A stretch of 64,000 nucleotides of DNA from an uncultured Bdellovibrionales bacterium (GTDB taxonomy: Bacteria > Bdellovibrionota > FAC87 > UBA2466): positions 1 through 64,000 of the forward strand of contig CALCZU010000013.1 in NCBI GenBank assembly GCA_937903155.1, in the 5' to 3' direction. A program made the position numbers and the translations under genes. Each line of letters starts with the position of its first letter. Positions within the stretch are counted from its first letter, which is position 1. The notes under the pieces were generated by a model. The model saw only the letters and a list, made by a program, of their open reading frames with translations, was not told where the DNA came from and did not search any database. Below are positions 42,187 through 51,367 of the stretch, one piece after another.

Positions 42187-43678
42187 TTTTCATTCCTCGA
42201 TTCAAAAAGATTTCTACAAACTCGGTTGCAAACCGAACACCGAAACCCGTATTTTCTGAAGAGACTTGTGCAAGCCCTCCTTCATGTTCGATCGCTGAAA
42301 GATCGACATGAACGTACGGTACGGAATTTTCGACAAACTGTCTTAAAAAATAACTCGCTTCGATATGATCCACACCGCCCTTGAGTCGGCACTGTTTGAT
42401 GTCTGCGACTTTGGACTTCAGGCAACGCCCGTAATCTTTATCATTCGGAAAAGGCCATACGCGTTCTCCGCTTTTTTTACCGGCACGACGGATCAAAGAA
42501 AGTAAGCTCGACCGGTTGGAATAGCCGCCGCTGTAATTAGTGCCTATCGCCCGCACGCACGAACCCGTCAAAGTGGCAAAATCCATCATGAGATCGGGTT
42601 TTGATTGCGAAGCTAATGTCAGCGTGTCTGCCAAAATCATTCGCCCTTCAGCGTCTGTATCGACAACCTCAATTGTTTTTCCACAGAGAGAAGTCACGAC
42701 ATCGTTGGGACGGTACGAAGTAGGTGAAAACTGATTGTCGGTGATCGCAAGGTAAGCTGTCACAGAATAGGGCACTTTTTCTTCGGCCGCCCACAAAACC
42801 AGAGCGAGAGCTACAGCCGATCCACCCATATCTCCGTGCATTCCAAACATATGTTCGCCGGTTTTAATCTGCGCTCCGCCGGTGTCATAGGTGACCCCTT
42901 TGCCGACAAACGCGATGTGTGGGGAATTGGTTTCAGCAGTGTATTGAATTTTTAAAATCCCGGATTTACCGGCGGCCCCTTGCGCAACTGCGCAAAAAGC
43001 GCCCGCACCCATTGTTTTTAATTTCTCAAAGCCGAAAAATTCCGTTTTGAGATTTGCCGCTTTTGCAAGTTCCGTCGCAAGCGCAACATATCGATCGGTC
43101 GTCAAATCATTTCCCGCCATCAGAGAAAGTCTCCGGACGAGATTTGTTCCTAACGCTTTACGATGCGCTTTATCTGAAATCGATTTTACTTCTTTTTGGT
43201 CCTCTGAAGACACTATCAATGAAAGGGTTTTCTCTGGAGATTCTTTCTTCGGTGTCTTTTGATATTTTGGGGACTGAAAACTATTTGCTGTAAAAGCGGA
43301 GGTGAGTGACTCAGCCCATTTTTTTGCTTCAATCCCTCGCAAATCGATAAAAGCATTTCTTGCGGCATTCGACGTCACGCAACTCACCATCTTCCGAGAT
43401 CGCTCCAGCTGGGAAAAAGTCGACATTTTAGAAGCCACAAGTTTTACCGTGACACGCGTTTTAGGATTCAAATCGAATCTCATCTGTGCGCCTGCAATAA
43501 TTTTCTTCAAACGAACCGGGGCAAAATCTAAAATCTTTGCCTTTAGTTTTGCGTCCACAAAATTTAAAACTTCTTTTAATCCTTTTTTACGAGCTGTAGA
43601 AGCCTCTAATAGGATCAAAAGGTGATCGGCCTTCTCTAAACTTTCTCGTCCTTTTTCATTTAAAATCTTAATCGGCAT
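42173..43678 (-). CDS. leucyl aminopeptidase, M17 family
   Basis: A 501-residue cytosolic metallo-aminopeptidase. It has VGKGVTYDTGGAQIKTGEHMFGMHGDMGG, the metal ligands and catalytic Lys region (here YDTGG, with K in IKTG), and the signature VDTDAEGRMILADTL, where most members have NTDAEGRL. The N-terminal domain (residues 1-170) is poorly conserved, as usual for the family. It overlaps the peroxidase gene. Confidence 0.9.
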   Translation of the reverse strand: MPIKILNEKGRESLEKADHLLILLEASTARKKGLKEVLNFVDAKLKAKILDFAPVRLKKIIAGAQMRFDLNPKTRVTVKLVASKMSTFSQLERSRKMVSCVTSNAARNAFIDLRGIEAKKWAESLTSAFTANSFQSPKYQKTPKKESPEKTLSLIVSSEDQKEVKSISDKAHRKALGTNLVRRLSLMAGNDLTTDRYVALATELAKAANLKTEFFGFEKLKTMGAGAFCAVAQGAAGKSGILKIQYTAETNSPHIAFVGKGVTYDTGGAQIKTGEHMFGMHGDMGGSAVALALVLWAAEEKVPYSVTAYLAITDNQFSPTSYRPNDVVTSLCGKTIEVVDTDAEGRMILADTLTLASQSKPDLMMDFATLTGSCVRAIGTNYSGGYSNRSSLLSLIRRAGKKSGERVWPFPNDKDYGRCLKSKVADIKQCRLKGGVDHIEASYFLRQFVENSVPYVHVDLSAIEHEGGLAQVSSENTGFGVRFATEFVEIFLNRGMKNVSL

Positions 43679-43692
43679 TTTTATCCTCTTTT

Positions 43693-45177
43693 TTACGAAA
43701 GCAATTTCACAGCTTTCATGGCTTTGTTCCAGCGCTCGATCTCACTTTTTCTTTTTGAAGAAGAGATCACAGACTCAAACTTCCGAGAGCTTTTCCATCG
43801 CTTTTCAACGTCATCGAAGCCTTTCCAAAAACCAATCCCTAAACCGGCTTGCAGACCCGCACCCAAAGCTGTGGTTTCCATGATTTCGGATCGCACGACC
43901 GGAATTCCAAGAAGATTTGCTTGCGTTTGCATCAGGAGGTGATTGGCAGAAGCTCCGCCGTCGACTTTTAGAGGAGAAATTTTCTTCCCAAAATCTTTGC
44001 CCATCGCTTCGACGAGTTCAGCGACCTGAAAGGCAATTCCATCGAGTGTTGCGCGTGCGATATGGGCCGAGTTTGTACGACGTGTGATGCCCGTGAAAAG
44101 CCCGGTTGCCGTCGCAAGCCAGTGCGGCGCGCCCATTCCGGAAAGTGCAGGAACAAAGGTGACTCCGTCCGAATCCGGAACCGTATTTGCGAGCGCTTCG
44201 ATATCAGAAGACTTGGGGAAAAGTTTCAATCCATCTCGAACCCATTGAACGGCCGCCCCCGCAATAAAACTGGATCCTTCAAGACCGTAAGTCACTTTAT
44301 TGCCAAACTGCCATGCAACTGTCGTTAGAAGTCGGTGTTTAGAGTAAATCGGTTTATCGCCCGTGTTCACCAAAACAAACGCGCCCGTACCGTAAGTCGA
44401 CTTCGCACTTCCTTTTGAAAAACATGCTTGTCCAAAAAGGGCGGCTTGTTGGTCGCCTATCATGCCGGTGATGGGAATCCCGTCGGGCAAGCCCGCAAAC
44501 TTGCGAGTCTTTCCGTAAAGCACCGACGAGGGACAAATCTCAGGAAGCATTTGCTTGGGAATTTTAAAGAGCTTTAAAAGTTCGTCATCCCAACGACAGG
44601 TTTTTAAATCCATTAAAAGCGTTCGACTGGCGTTGGTCACATCGGTTTTGTGCTCGCCCGACATTCGGTACAGTAAGAAACTTTCGATTGTTCCGAAAGC
44701 AAGCTTTCCCTCTTTGGCGAGTTTCATCGCTTTTGAATCATTCTTTAAAATCCACGACAATTTCGTTCCCGAAAAGTAAGGATCCAAAAGTAAGCCGGTC
44801 TTTTTATTAATCGTTTTTTCCCAGCCCTCTTTTTTTAATTTTTCGCATTGAGGGGAAGTTCTTCTATCTTGCCAAACAATCGCATGGCAGTATGCCGACG
44901 CATCCGAACGATTCCAAACACAGGTCGTTTCTCTCTGATTGGTGATCCCAATCGCCGCAATTTCATTGCCCGCAACTTTGGATTCTTGCAAAACCCGATT
45001 GATGGAAGTCAAAACACTCTGCCAGATTTCATCGAGGTCATGCTCGACCCATGCGGGGTTGGGGAAATACTGAGGAAATTCAACGGTTTGCTTTCCCAAT
45101 ATATTCAGTTCTGCATCAAATATGAGGGCCGTTGTACCGGTGGTTCCTTGGTCAATCGAAAGAATATAGCGTTGCAT
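43693..45177 (-). CDS. glpK: glycerol kinase
   Basis: A 494-residue FGGY-family kinase. It starts YILSIDQGTTGTTALIFD and has the family hallmarks GITNQRETTCVWNR, IVWQDRRT and GTGAFVLVNTGDKP, and ends in the usual length. It makes sn-glycerol-3-phosphate from glycerol. The ATG at 45177 is preceded by AAGGA; the earlier in-frame ATG at 45252 overlaps the divergent gene and lacks family similarity. No glpF or glpD is adjacent. Confidence 0.93.
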   Translation of the reverse strand: MQRYILSIDQGTTGTTALIFDAELNILGKQTVEFPQYFPNPAWVEHDLDEIWQSVLTSINRVLQESKVAGNEIAAIGITNQRETTCVWNRSDASAYCHAIVWQDRRTSPQCEKLKKEGWEKTINKKTGLLLDPYFSGTKLSWILKNDSKAMKLAKEGKLAFGTIESFLLYRMSGEHKTDVTNASRTLLMDLKTCRWDDELLKLFKIPKQMLPEICPSSVLYGKTRKFAGLPDGIPITGMIGDQQAALFGQACFSKGSAKSTYGTGAFVLVNTGDKPIYSKHRLLTTVAWQFGNKVTYGLEGSSFIAGAAVQWVRDGLKLFPKSSDIEALANTVPDSDGVTFVPALSGMGAPHWLATATGLFTGITRRTNSAHIARATLDGIAFQVAELVEAMGKDFGKKISPLKVDGGASANHLLMQTQANLLGIPVVRSEIMETTALGAGLQAGLGIGFWKGFDDVEKRWKSSRKFESVISSSKRKSEIERWNKAMKAVKLLS

Positions 45178-45231
45178 TAAGTCGTCCTTAACTTCTTTAA
45201 TAAATAGGCGATTTATCCGATAGGAATATAC

Positions 45232-45720
45232 ATGCCTATCCGCAAGAAACAAGATTTAGACCGATTTAAAAAGACCATGCGGGGGCTTATCGAATTCGCG
45301 ACTTTGATTGAACAGGCAGCACCAAAAGTCCGCGAGCGGATTATCAACGACACTCAAGAAGACGACCATATTTTTCTAAACAAAGTGCTCCGCAGAGTCG
45401 TTTATTTTGAGGAGCTTGTTTATATCGATCCCAATATCGTTTCCGAAATTATTTCTCGAACCACTCCGCGCATCGTTGCTTATTCCACGTACGGGATGCC
45501 GATCCATGAAGTCCGCTTTTTTACGCGTCTCATGGGAATTCGAGAACAGCATGAATTTAAAGAAGAGCTAGAACGAATGCCCAAAGGAGTCCCGCGCGAT
45601 TTCGTCTTGGGAGCACAACGATCCTTTTTAAAACTCGCGCGCCAACTCGAAGCTCAAAATAAATTTTCATTTGAATGCCCGGGAAGCCCTCGCTTCGCAA
45701 AAAAGAAGTCTGTCGGCTGA
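45232..45720 (+). CDS. small protein resembling FliG C-terminal domain
   Basis: A 162-residue protein. From about residue 59 to 150 it aligns by eye with the FliG C-terminal domain: FEELVYIDPNIVSEIISR at the start, a middle TxGMPIHEVRFF helix region, then LERMPKGVPRDFVLGAQRSFLKLARQLE, like the usual LGPVRLSDVEEAQQEIVRIARRLE. The charged torque-helix residues of flagellar FliG are only partly kept. The FliG middle domain is absent. It may be a stand-alone motor-adaptor or a remote homologue. No flagellar genes flank it. Confidence 0.5.
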   Translation: MPIRKKQDLDRFKKTMRGLIEFATLIEQAAPKVRERIINDTQEDDHIFLNKVLRRVVYFEELVYIDPNIVSEIISRTTPRIVAYSTYGMPIHEVRFFTRLMGIREQHEFKEELERMPKGVPRDFVLGAQRSFLKLARQLEAQNKFSFECPGSPRFAKKKSVG

Positions 45721-46577
45721 CATTAGACTGTGCTAAAAAGCAAGCTCAAGTGCCACGAATTCAAACACAAAAACTCATCCCGCTTTTTGAATGGGCTTAT
45801 CAGCAATACCATGCGGCGCCTCACCGCGCGCAAGATCCGCTTGATGTGGTTCACACCTATCTGGATCCTAAAGATCGGGAGATCGCAGCTTTTTATGGAG
45901 CCCTTCTTGCTTACGGAAATGTCACGACGATTATTTCAAGTTTAAAGAAAGTTTTATCGCCCTTCGGAGAATCTCTTCACTCTTCACTCTCGAGCGACTT
46001 TGAACGGCATCGATGGGAGGGATTCAAACACCGGTTTACGACTGGAGAGGATATTCTCATTCTGTCTTTTTGGTTAGGAACCGCCGTTTCAAAGCATGGG
46101 AGTCTTGAAAAATTTTTTATCGCAAGCGATCTTCCTCTTAATTCCCCAATGAAAGATCTCATTTCAGATTTTGTTCGAAGACTGTGGGAAACACCACTGC
46201 CCGCAAACTTGGCTAAAATCAAAATAAAACGAAATCGCAATCTAAAATATTTGCTTTCAAACCCCACAGACGGAAGTGCGTGCAAGAGGCTGAATATGTT
46301 TTTCCGATGGGTCGTTCGAAACGACGATGGCATCGACTTAGGGCTGTGGAAATCTCTTTCCCCCTCCCAACTTATGCTCCCGATTGATACTCACCTCTTA
46401 AAAGTTTTAACCCAGTTGAAGTGGACCCGGAGTAAGAATGTCACTTGGAGAACGGTCGAGGAAACTACGGGCTATTTAAGACTGATATCGGCAACCGATC
46501 CTATCAAGTACGACTTTGCACTTTGCCACTTGGGGATGTCGGGCCAAAAGCTTCCAAAGGAGATTCCAAATGGGTAA
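45675..46577 (+). CDS. TIGR02757 (DUF2400) family protein
   Basis: A 300-residue protein of the TIGR02757 family: DPLDVVHTYLDPKDREIAAFYGALLAYGN near residue 53, GLWKSLSPSQLMLPIDTHL and TDPIKYDFALCHLGM near the end. The family has a helix-hairpin-helix fold akin to DNA glycosylases, but its function is unknown. The start is uncertain: the ATG at 45675 overlaps the previous gene by 46 bases and lacks a ribosome site, while a GTG at 45750 is also in frame. It overlaps rlmE by 8 bases. Confidence 0.85.
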   Translation: MPGKPSLRKKEVCRLTLDCAKKQAQVPRIQTQKLIPLFEWAYQQYHAAPHRAQDPLDVVHTYLDPKDREIAAFYGALLAYGNVTTIISSLKKVLSPFGESLHSSLSSDFERHRWEGFKHRFTTGEDILILSFWLGTAVSKHGSLEKFFIASDLPLNSPMKDLISDFVRRLWETPLPANLAKIKIKRNRNLKYLLSNPTDGSACKRLNMFFRWVVRNDDGIDLGLWKSLSPSQLMLPIDTHLLKVLTQLKWTRSKNVTWRTVEETTGYLRLISATDPIKYDFALCHLGMSGQKLPKEIPNG

Positions 46578-47157
46578 CTGGGGCGATGATCCATTTACAA
46601 AAAAAGCAAAACGAGAAAATTACGAAGCGCGCTCGATTTATAAACTAGAAGAAATCGATAAACGTGAAAAACTTTTTTCAGGAGTGAAATCTGTCGTGGA
46701 TTTGGGCGCAAGCCCCGGATCTTGGACTCAGTACTGCCTCAAAAAATTAAATGCCCCTGCTAAAATTGTTTCCGTCGATATTTCGCCTCTTGGCTTTTCG
46801 GATCCCAGAGTTATTTTTTTGCAGGAGTCCATTGAAACGGTCGATCTCACACCCCACATCGCCGGCGGAAAGGTCGATTTGGTTTTAAGCGATATGGCTC
46901 CTAAAACTTCCGGTCAGCATGACCGAGATGTGGCTCTTTCCACGGAGCTCGCAGAGCTGGCACTTGTCACGGCTCAAAAATTTCTAAAGCCGGGCGGGGG
47001 ATTCGTCGTAAAGCTTTTCATGGGCGACTCGTTTGAAGCTTATCATAAGACCTTGAAAAAACACTTCGAAACGGTCCGGATCTTACGCCCCGAGAGCACA
47101 CGCAAACACTCCCGAGAAGTTTTTCTTATCGGAAAAGGCTTTCGTCAGTCAGCGTGA
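46570..47157 (+). CDS. rlmE: 23S rRNA 2'-O-ribose methyltransferase RlmE (FtsJ/RrmJ)
   Basis: A 195-residue methyltransferase with SAM site VVDLGASPGSWTQY and the K-D-K-E catalytic tetrad: Lys in RSIYKLEE, Asp in LSDMAPKTSG, Lys in FVVKLFMG and Glu in HSREVFLIGKG. It modifies U2552 of 23S rRNA in the A loop. The ATG at 46570 fits the family start; an in-frame ATG further upstream lies inside the previous gene. Confidence 0.93.
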   Translation: MGNWGDDPFTKKAKRENYEARSIYKLEEIDKREKLFSGVKSVVDLGASPGSWTQYCLKKLNAPAKIVSVDISPLGFSDPRVIFLQESIETVDLTPHIAGGKVDLVLSDMAPKTSGQHDRDVALSTELAELALVTAQKFLKPGGGFVVKLFMGDSFEAYHKTLKKHFETVRILRPESTRKHSREVFLIGKGFRQSA

Positions 47158-47158
47158 A

Positions 47159-47728
47159 CTATTTTAGAAGCGCTTTTCTTAAATCTTCGAGCATCCGAGC
47201 ACTCGCTCCCCAAATCAAATCGTCTTCGTGAGTGATCCCTAAGCTTTTAATCCGATAACCTTCGATTTCGACGGTGAGTTCAGGAAGCCCTTCCTCCACA
47301 ATTCTGTCCAGCGGAACATAAAGAATTTTTTCAACTTCATCTTCGCTCGTCTTGAATTCGTACGGAAGCGCAAATAGGCCCACGAAAGGATAAATCAAAA
47401 TTCCCGTCGTGTGGGTCGTGACTTCGGGCAAGCGGCCCAAAACTTCGACGTCGTTCGCGGACAATCCGATTTCTTCCAAAGATTCTCTGAGAGCTGTTTG
47501 CATTAAGCTTGCATCTTCTTCTTCCCGGTATCCTCCCGGAAAAGAAATCTGCTTTTTGTGGGTCATCACGCGATCGGTTCGTTTCGTCATGATGAGATCC
47601 AGTTGTTGGGTTTTAGAGTTAGAACCTATCGGTAATAGAACAGCACAGGTCGCCTGCGTTCCCTCAGGAACGACTATCGGTGTGTCTAAGGAGATTAGAC
47701 TTTTTAAAAGTTTTTCCCGGTACTTCAT
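47159..47728 (-). CDS. NUDIX hydrolase, coenzyme A pyrophosphatase type
   Basis: A 189-residue protein with the Nudix box GGYREEED, then ALRESLEEIGL. It is preceded by MTKRTDRVMTHKKQISFPGG, which matches the UPF0035 extension of CoA pyrophosphatases (NudL). It probably hydrolyses CoA or acyl-CoA to phosphopantetheine derivatives and ADP. It is convergent with rlmE with one base between the stops. Confidence 0.87.
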   Translation of the reverse strand: MKYREKLLKSLISLDTPIVVPEGTQATCAVLLPIGSNSKTQQLDLIMTKRTDRVMTHKKQISFPGGYREEEDASLMQTALRESLEEIGLSANDVEVLGRLPEVTTHTTGILIYPFVGLFALPYEFKTSEDEVEKILYVPLDRIVEEGLPELTVEIEGYRIKSLGITHEDDLIWGASARMLEDLRKALLK

Positions 47729-47864
47729 CGCCTCAAGCTAAGACACGAAATCTTTTCGGGAAAGTGGAAAATGATTATAGGTATTAACTATTACACTCAT
47801 TTCTAATCTCAATTGTACTTATAGACCGACGTGCGAGAGCCTGTTCTTAAGAAAGAGGTTCTTT

Positions 47865-48308
47865 ATGAAAAATTCGAAATTAATCCTGTCTCTATTTTCT
47901 TTTGCACTCCTGTTAAACTCCGCTTCGGCGCTTGCTGCCAACTGCACCGTCACTGAGGTCGATAAAACCCCAGTCAATTTTCTGGGTCCTGTCGGCTCGA
48001 TGCCTCGAAAAGGTGACAAACTTGTGCTGGATTTAAAGGGAAATGAAATTACCGCAGACATCGGCACAATCCCTCTTAAGGAAATTAATCTTGTGCTGAC
48101 CCGAAACCTTGCGATCGAAAAAGGACAGGGACTCTATTTCGACGGACGCCACGTTTCACACAGTCAGGCGGAGTACACGTTGGCCGTTTTCCTCGCAAAC
48201 CCAAGCAATGGAAGTGCTACCGGAAAGCTTCAAATCGCTCGCCGGGGTTTTAACCCCAAGCTCGAACTTTACACGGCAGCTTTGAATTGCACGGAAGTCG
48301 GTCAATAA
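47865..48308 (+). CDS. exported protein of unknown function
   Basis: A 147-residue protein with a clear signal peptide (NSKLILSLFSFALLLNSASALA, cut before ANCT). The mature part has two Cys near the ends and a beta-rich pattern, so a periplasmic beta-sandwich is possible. AAGAAAGAGG precedes the ATG. No family is recognised. Confidence 0.65.
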   Translation: MKNSKLILSLFSFALLLNSASALAANCTVTEVDKTPVNFLGPVGSMPRKGDKLVLDLKGNEITADIGTIPLKEINLVLTRNLAIEKGQGLYFDGRHVSHSQAEYTLAVFLANPSNGSATGKLQIARRGFNPKLELYTAALNCTEVGQ

Positions 48309-48314
48309 TTTTTC

Positions 48315-48343
48315 TCCGGCGGAAACTTAAAATTTCCGCCGGA
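48315..48343 (+). terminator. hairpin after the exported-protein gene
   Basis: An 11-bp perfect stem, TCCGGCGGAAA (48315-48325) with TTTCCGCCGGA (48333-48343), and a 7-base loop. There is no strong T run after it, so termination is only probable. Confidence 0.5.
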
Positions 48344-48431
48344 ACTTTAATCCCTTCACCCTCTCCAAAATTCCCCAATCATTGCCACCGATCCCTTCTT
48401 ATGGCACCCTATTGCCTTTCGTGGAGGAAAA

Positions 48432-48794
48432 ATGGCCGGAAATAAATCCAAAGAATGCATTTTTTGCAAAATTGTTCAGGGAACGCTCCCTTCAGAAAAA
48501 GTTTTTGAAAATGAGCATGTGGTCGCTTTTAAAGACATCGCCCCGCAAGCCCCGATTCATCTATTAATCGTTCCCAAACTTCATGTGGAAGACGTTTTGG
48601 ATGTTCGCCTCGATGATATTTCGGTTTTTTCGCACCTGTTCCGAGCGGCTCAGCATTTAGCGGGTCAAATGGGAATCGCGGGAAGCGGTTTTCGAACTGT
48701 TTTCAACAGCGGAGATCACGCGTGTCAAACAATTTATCATTTACATTTGCATCTTTTAGGTGGCGCACAAATGGCCGGCAGTATGATCGGTTGA
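48432..48794 (+). CDS. HIT-family nucleotide hydrolase (HINT type)
   Basis: A 120-residue protein with CIFCKIVQGTLPSEKVFEN (zinc-type Cys pair) near residue 8 and the active site HLHLHLLGG, fitting HxHxHxx, near residue 102. HINT proteins cleave adenosine phosphoramidates. AGGA lies 6 bases before the ATG. Confidence 0.92.
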   Translation: MAGNKSKECIFCKIVQGTLPSEKVFENEHVVAFKDIAPQAPIHLLIVPKLHVEDVLDVRLDDISVFSHLFRAAQHLAGQMGIAGSGFRTVFNSGDHACQTIYHLHLHLLGGAQMAGSMIG

Positions 48795-48875
48795 TTTTTT
48801 GTTCGAAAAATCCTTTTTAAACACTTGTAAAGATCTTTATTTTTAGTGGCCGCTCTTTGCGTCATACGATCTCTA

Positions 48876-48904
48876 TTGACGGTTAAGTCCGAAGTTTTTA
48901 TTTT
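48876..48904 (+). promoter_or_regulatory. promoter upstream of the nrdA leader
   Basis: TTGACG (48876-48881) and TATTTT (48899-48904) are 17 bases apart. The transcript would begin near 48911 and pass through the hairpin at 48939-48986 before reaching nrdA at 49022. Confidence 0.5.
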
Positions 48905-48938
48905 CATATTTCATTTGGGGAAAATACCCTTAAAGGAA

Positions 48939-48996
48939 CCCTACCCTTACGCATCGTTAGACGAACCTCTTACAGAGAGGGTAGGGACTTTTTTCC
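48939..48996 (+). terminator. attenuator-like terminator in the nrdA leader
   Basis: Stem CCCTACCC (48939-48946) with GGGTAGGG (48979-48986), followed by a T-rich run (TTTTTTCCTTTT). The loop holds a smaller hairpin, CCTCT (48966-48970) with AGAGG (48976-48980), whose right arm overlaps the start of the terminator right arm. The two structures therefore compete. It could attenuate nrdA or end a short RNA. Confidence 0.55.
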
Positions 48997-49021
48997 TTTT
49001 CGGTAATGGGAGAATAGCAAC

Positions 49022-51355
49022 GTGCAAGTAATTAAAAGAGATGGAACAAAAGAAGATGTTAAGATTGAAAAAATTCTTCATGCCGTAAACAGAGCCTGCC
49101 GTGGGATCCAAAACGTAGAATCTTTGGAAGTTGCAAAGCGTACGATCAATGGTCTGCATGATGGAAGCACGACCGAAGAGTTGGATAATCTTTCTATTTC
49201 AACCGCCGTCATGCTCATGTCCGAAGAGCCGAATTACTCCAAAGTTGCGGCTCGCATGCTTTCTGAAAATATTCGCAAAGAAGTCGGCCGTGATTCGGCT
49301 TTCCGTGACTATGTGAAAAATGCCGCCGAACTGGGCGTGATTAGCGATTCCGTTTTAGGCCTCGCTCAACAAGATATTCAGACCATTGAATTTGCCATTC
49401 GCCACGAGCGCGATGATCTTTTCGAATATTTCGGTTTGAAAACGGTCGTCGACCGTTATCTTTTAAGACATCCTCAAACTCGTAAGCTTGTAGAACGGCC
49501 CCAGTGGCTCTTCATGAGAGTGGCGCTCGGACTTTCTAAAAATATTGCGGAAGCGCTCGAGTTTTATGACATTATCAGTCAATTTCAGTATATGCCCGCA
49601 ACGCCGACTTTATTCAACTCCGGCACTCGCCATCCTCAAATGAGTTCCTGTTATCTTTTGACGGTTGCGAACGATAGTCTGGAAGGCATTTACAAAACGA
49701 TTACCGATTGCGCCCAGCTTTCTAAATGGTCGGGTGGATTAGGCGTCGATTGGACACCGGTGCGTGCTTCAGGCGCGTTGATTTCCGGAACGAACGGTTT
49801 AAGTAACGGAATCATTCCGTTTATGAAAGTTTTTGACTCTTCCGTTCACGCCGTAAACCAAGGTGGAAAACGAAAAGGTGCGGCCGCGGTTTATCTCGAA
49901 CCCTGGCACGGAGACATCGAAACCTTCTTAGAACTTCGCAATAATACGGGTTCCGAAGAACGTCGCGCGCATCACTTAAATCTCGCGCTCTGGATTCCGG
50001 ATCTTTTCATGAGAAGAGTCGAAGCAGACGGCGAATGGTCACTTTTTTCACCCAGTGATGTTCCCAAGCTTTTAAATTCCTTCGGGGCTGAGTTCGATAA
50101 ACACTACGAAGCTTATGAGCAAGAAAACAAAGCACTTAAAAAAGTGTCGGCTCGCGGTCTTTATTCTCGAATGATGCAAGTGCTTGCCGAAACGGGCAAT
50201 GGTTGGATCTGTTTTAAAGACAAAGCCAATTTGCGCTGCTCTCAGACTTCGAAACCGGGGCACATCGTCCACAGTTCGAATCTTTGTACCGAAATTTTGG
50301 AAGTCACGAACGCGGAAGAAACAGCCGTTTGTAATTTAGGAAGTATCAACCTTCCTCAGTTCGTCACAAAAACAGGCGCTTTTGATTTTGAACAATTAAA
50401 AGCGGTGACTGAAAGAGCGGTGACTTTTTTAGATAGAGTCGTCGACATCAACTTCTATCCGATTAAAGAAGCGAAAAATTCGAATCAGACTTGGAGACCG
50501 GTCGGCCTTGGAATCATGGGTCTACAGGACGTCTTCTTCAAGATGAAACTTGCTTTCGATGGTCCCGAAGCCCAAAAGCTTTCGGCCCAGATTTCCGAAA
50601 CGATTTACTATCACGCTGTTAAGACGAGCATGAGACTCGCACAAGAGCTGGGAACTTTCCCCGCCTTCAAAGACTCGCGCTATGCGGACGGACATCTCCA
50701 AGTTCAGCTCGCAGAAGATTTGCAAGCAGGGCTTCCAGAGCTCAATTTCGATTGGAAAACGCTCGCTTCGGATGTCAAACGTCATGGAATCCGAAACAGT
50801 CTTCTGATTGCGATTGCACCAACGGCGACGATTGCGTCGATCGTGGGCAGTTACGAAAGTATCGAACCTCAGATCTCAAATTTCTTTAAACGTGAGACAT
50901 TGAGCGGAGAGTTTTTGATCGTAAACCGTTATCTTGTAAACGATTTGAAACGAGCAGGACTTTGGAATGCCGAAATCCGTTCGAAGATCATCGAAAACGA
51001 AGGTTCGATTCAAGACTTGCCTTCGATTCCGTCCGAATTGAAAGCGGTCTACAAAACGGTTTGGGAAATTCCTCAGAAGAGTTTGATTGATATGGCCGTC
51101 GCGCGATCGACGTTTATTTGCCAGTCTCAATCGCTCAACTTATTTCTAGAGAACCCAACCATTGGAAAACTCTCTTCGATGTATATGTACGCTTGGAAAC
51201 AAGGGGTAAAAACAACTTACTACTTGCGTTCGCGTGCAAAAACTGGGATTCAAAAGACCACTACGCAGTCAGCTCCAACGGAACCGGTTTATACGCCTGA
51301 AGAAGTCATCGCTTGTTCACTCGAAAATCCTGAAACTTGTGAAGCTTGCCAATAA
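49022..51355 (+). CDS. nrdA: ribonucleoside-diphosphate reductase alpha subunit, class Ia
   Basis: A 777-residue reductase large subunit. It starts MQVIKRDGTKEDVKIEKILHAVN-like, an ATP-cone domain, so dATP feedback is expected. It has the catalytic core with SSCYLL, SNLCTEI and NLGSINLPQ, and a C-terminal redox pair CEAC at the very end. It makes dNDPs with NrdB. The start is GTG with GGGAG upstream. The leader contains an attenuator-like hairpin. Confidence 0.95.
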   Translation: MQVIKRDGTKEDVKIEKILHAVNRACRGIQNVESLEVAKRTINGLHDGSTTEELDNLSISTAVMLMSEEPNYSKVAARMLSENIRKEVGRDSAFRDYVKNAAELGVISDSVLGLAQQDIQTIEFAIRHERDDLFEYFGLKTVVDRYLLRHPQTRKLVERPQWLFMRVALGLSKNIAEALEFYDIISQFQYMPATPTLFNSGTRHPQMSSCYLLTVANDSLEGIYKTITDCAQLSKWSGGLGVDWTPVRASGALISGTNGLSNGIIPFMKVFDSSVHAVNQGGKRKGAAAVYLEPWHGDIETFLELRNNTGSEERRAHHLNLALWIPDLFMRRVEADGEWSLFSPSDVPKLLNSFGAEFDKHYEAYEQENKALKKVSARGLYSRMMQVLAETGNGWICFKDKANLRCSQTSKPGHIVHSSNLCTEILEVTNAEETAVCNLGSINLPQFVTKTGAFDFEQLKAVTERAVTFLDRVVDINFYPIKEAKNSNQTWRPVGLGIMGLQDVFFKMKLAFDGPEAQKLSAQISETIYYHAVKTSMRLAQELGTFPAFKDSRYADGHLQVQLAEDLQAGLPELNFDWKTLASDVKRHGIRNSLLIAIAPTATIASIVGSYESIEPQISNFFKRETLSGEFLIVNRYLVNDLKRAGLWNAEIRSKIIENEGSIQDLPSIPSELKAVYKTVWEIPQKSLIDMAVARSTFICQSQSLNLFLENPTIGKLSSMYMYAWKQGVKTTYYLRSRAKTGIQKTTTQSAPTEPVYTPEEVIACSLENPETCEACQ

Positions 51356-51367
51356 AAAGAGGACTTT

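Noticed and set aside
48795..49021. Cobalamin riboswitch or NrdR box before nrdA
   Set aside because: The leader after the promoter is too short for a cobalamin riboswitch, and no NrdR-box pair is visible; only the hairpin is supported.
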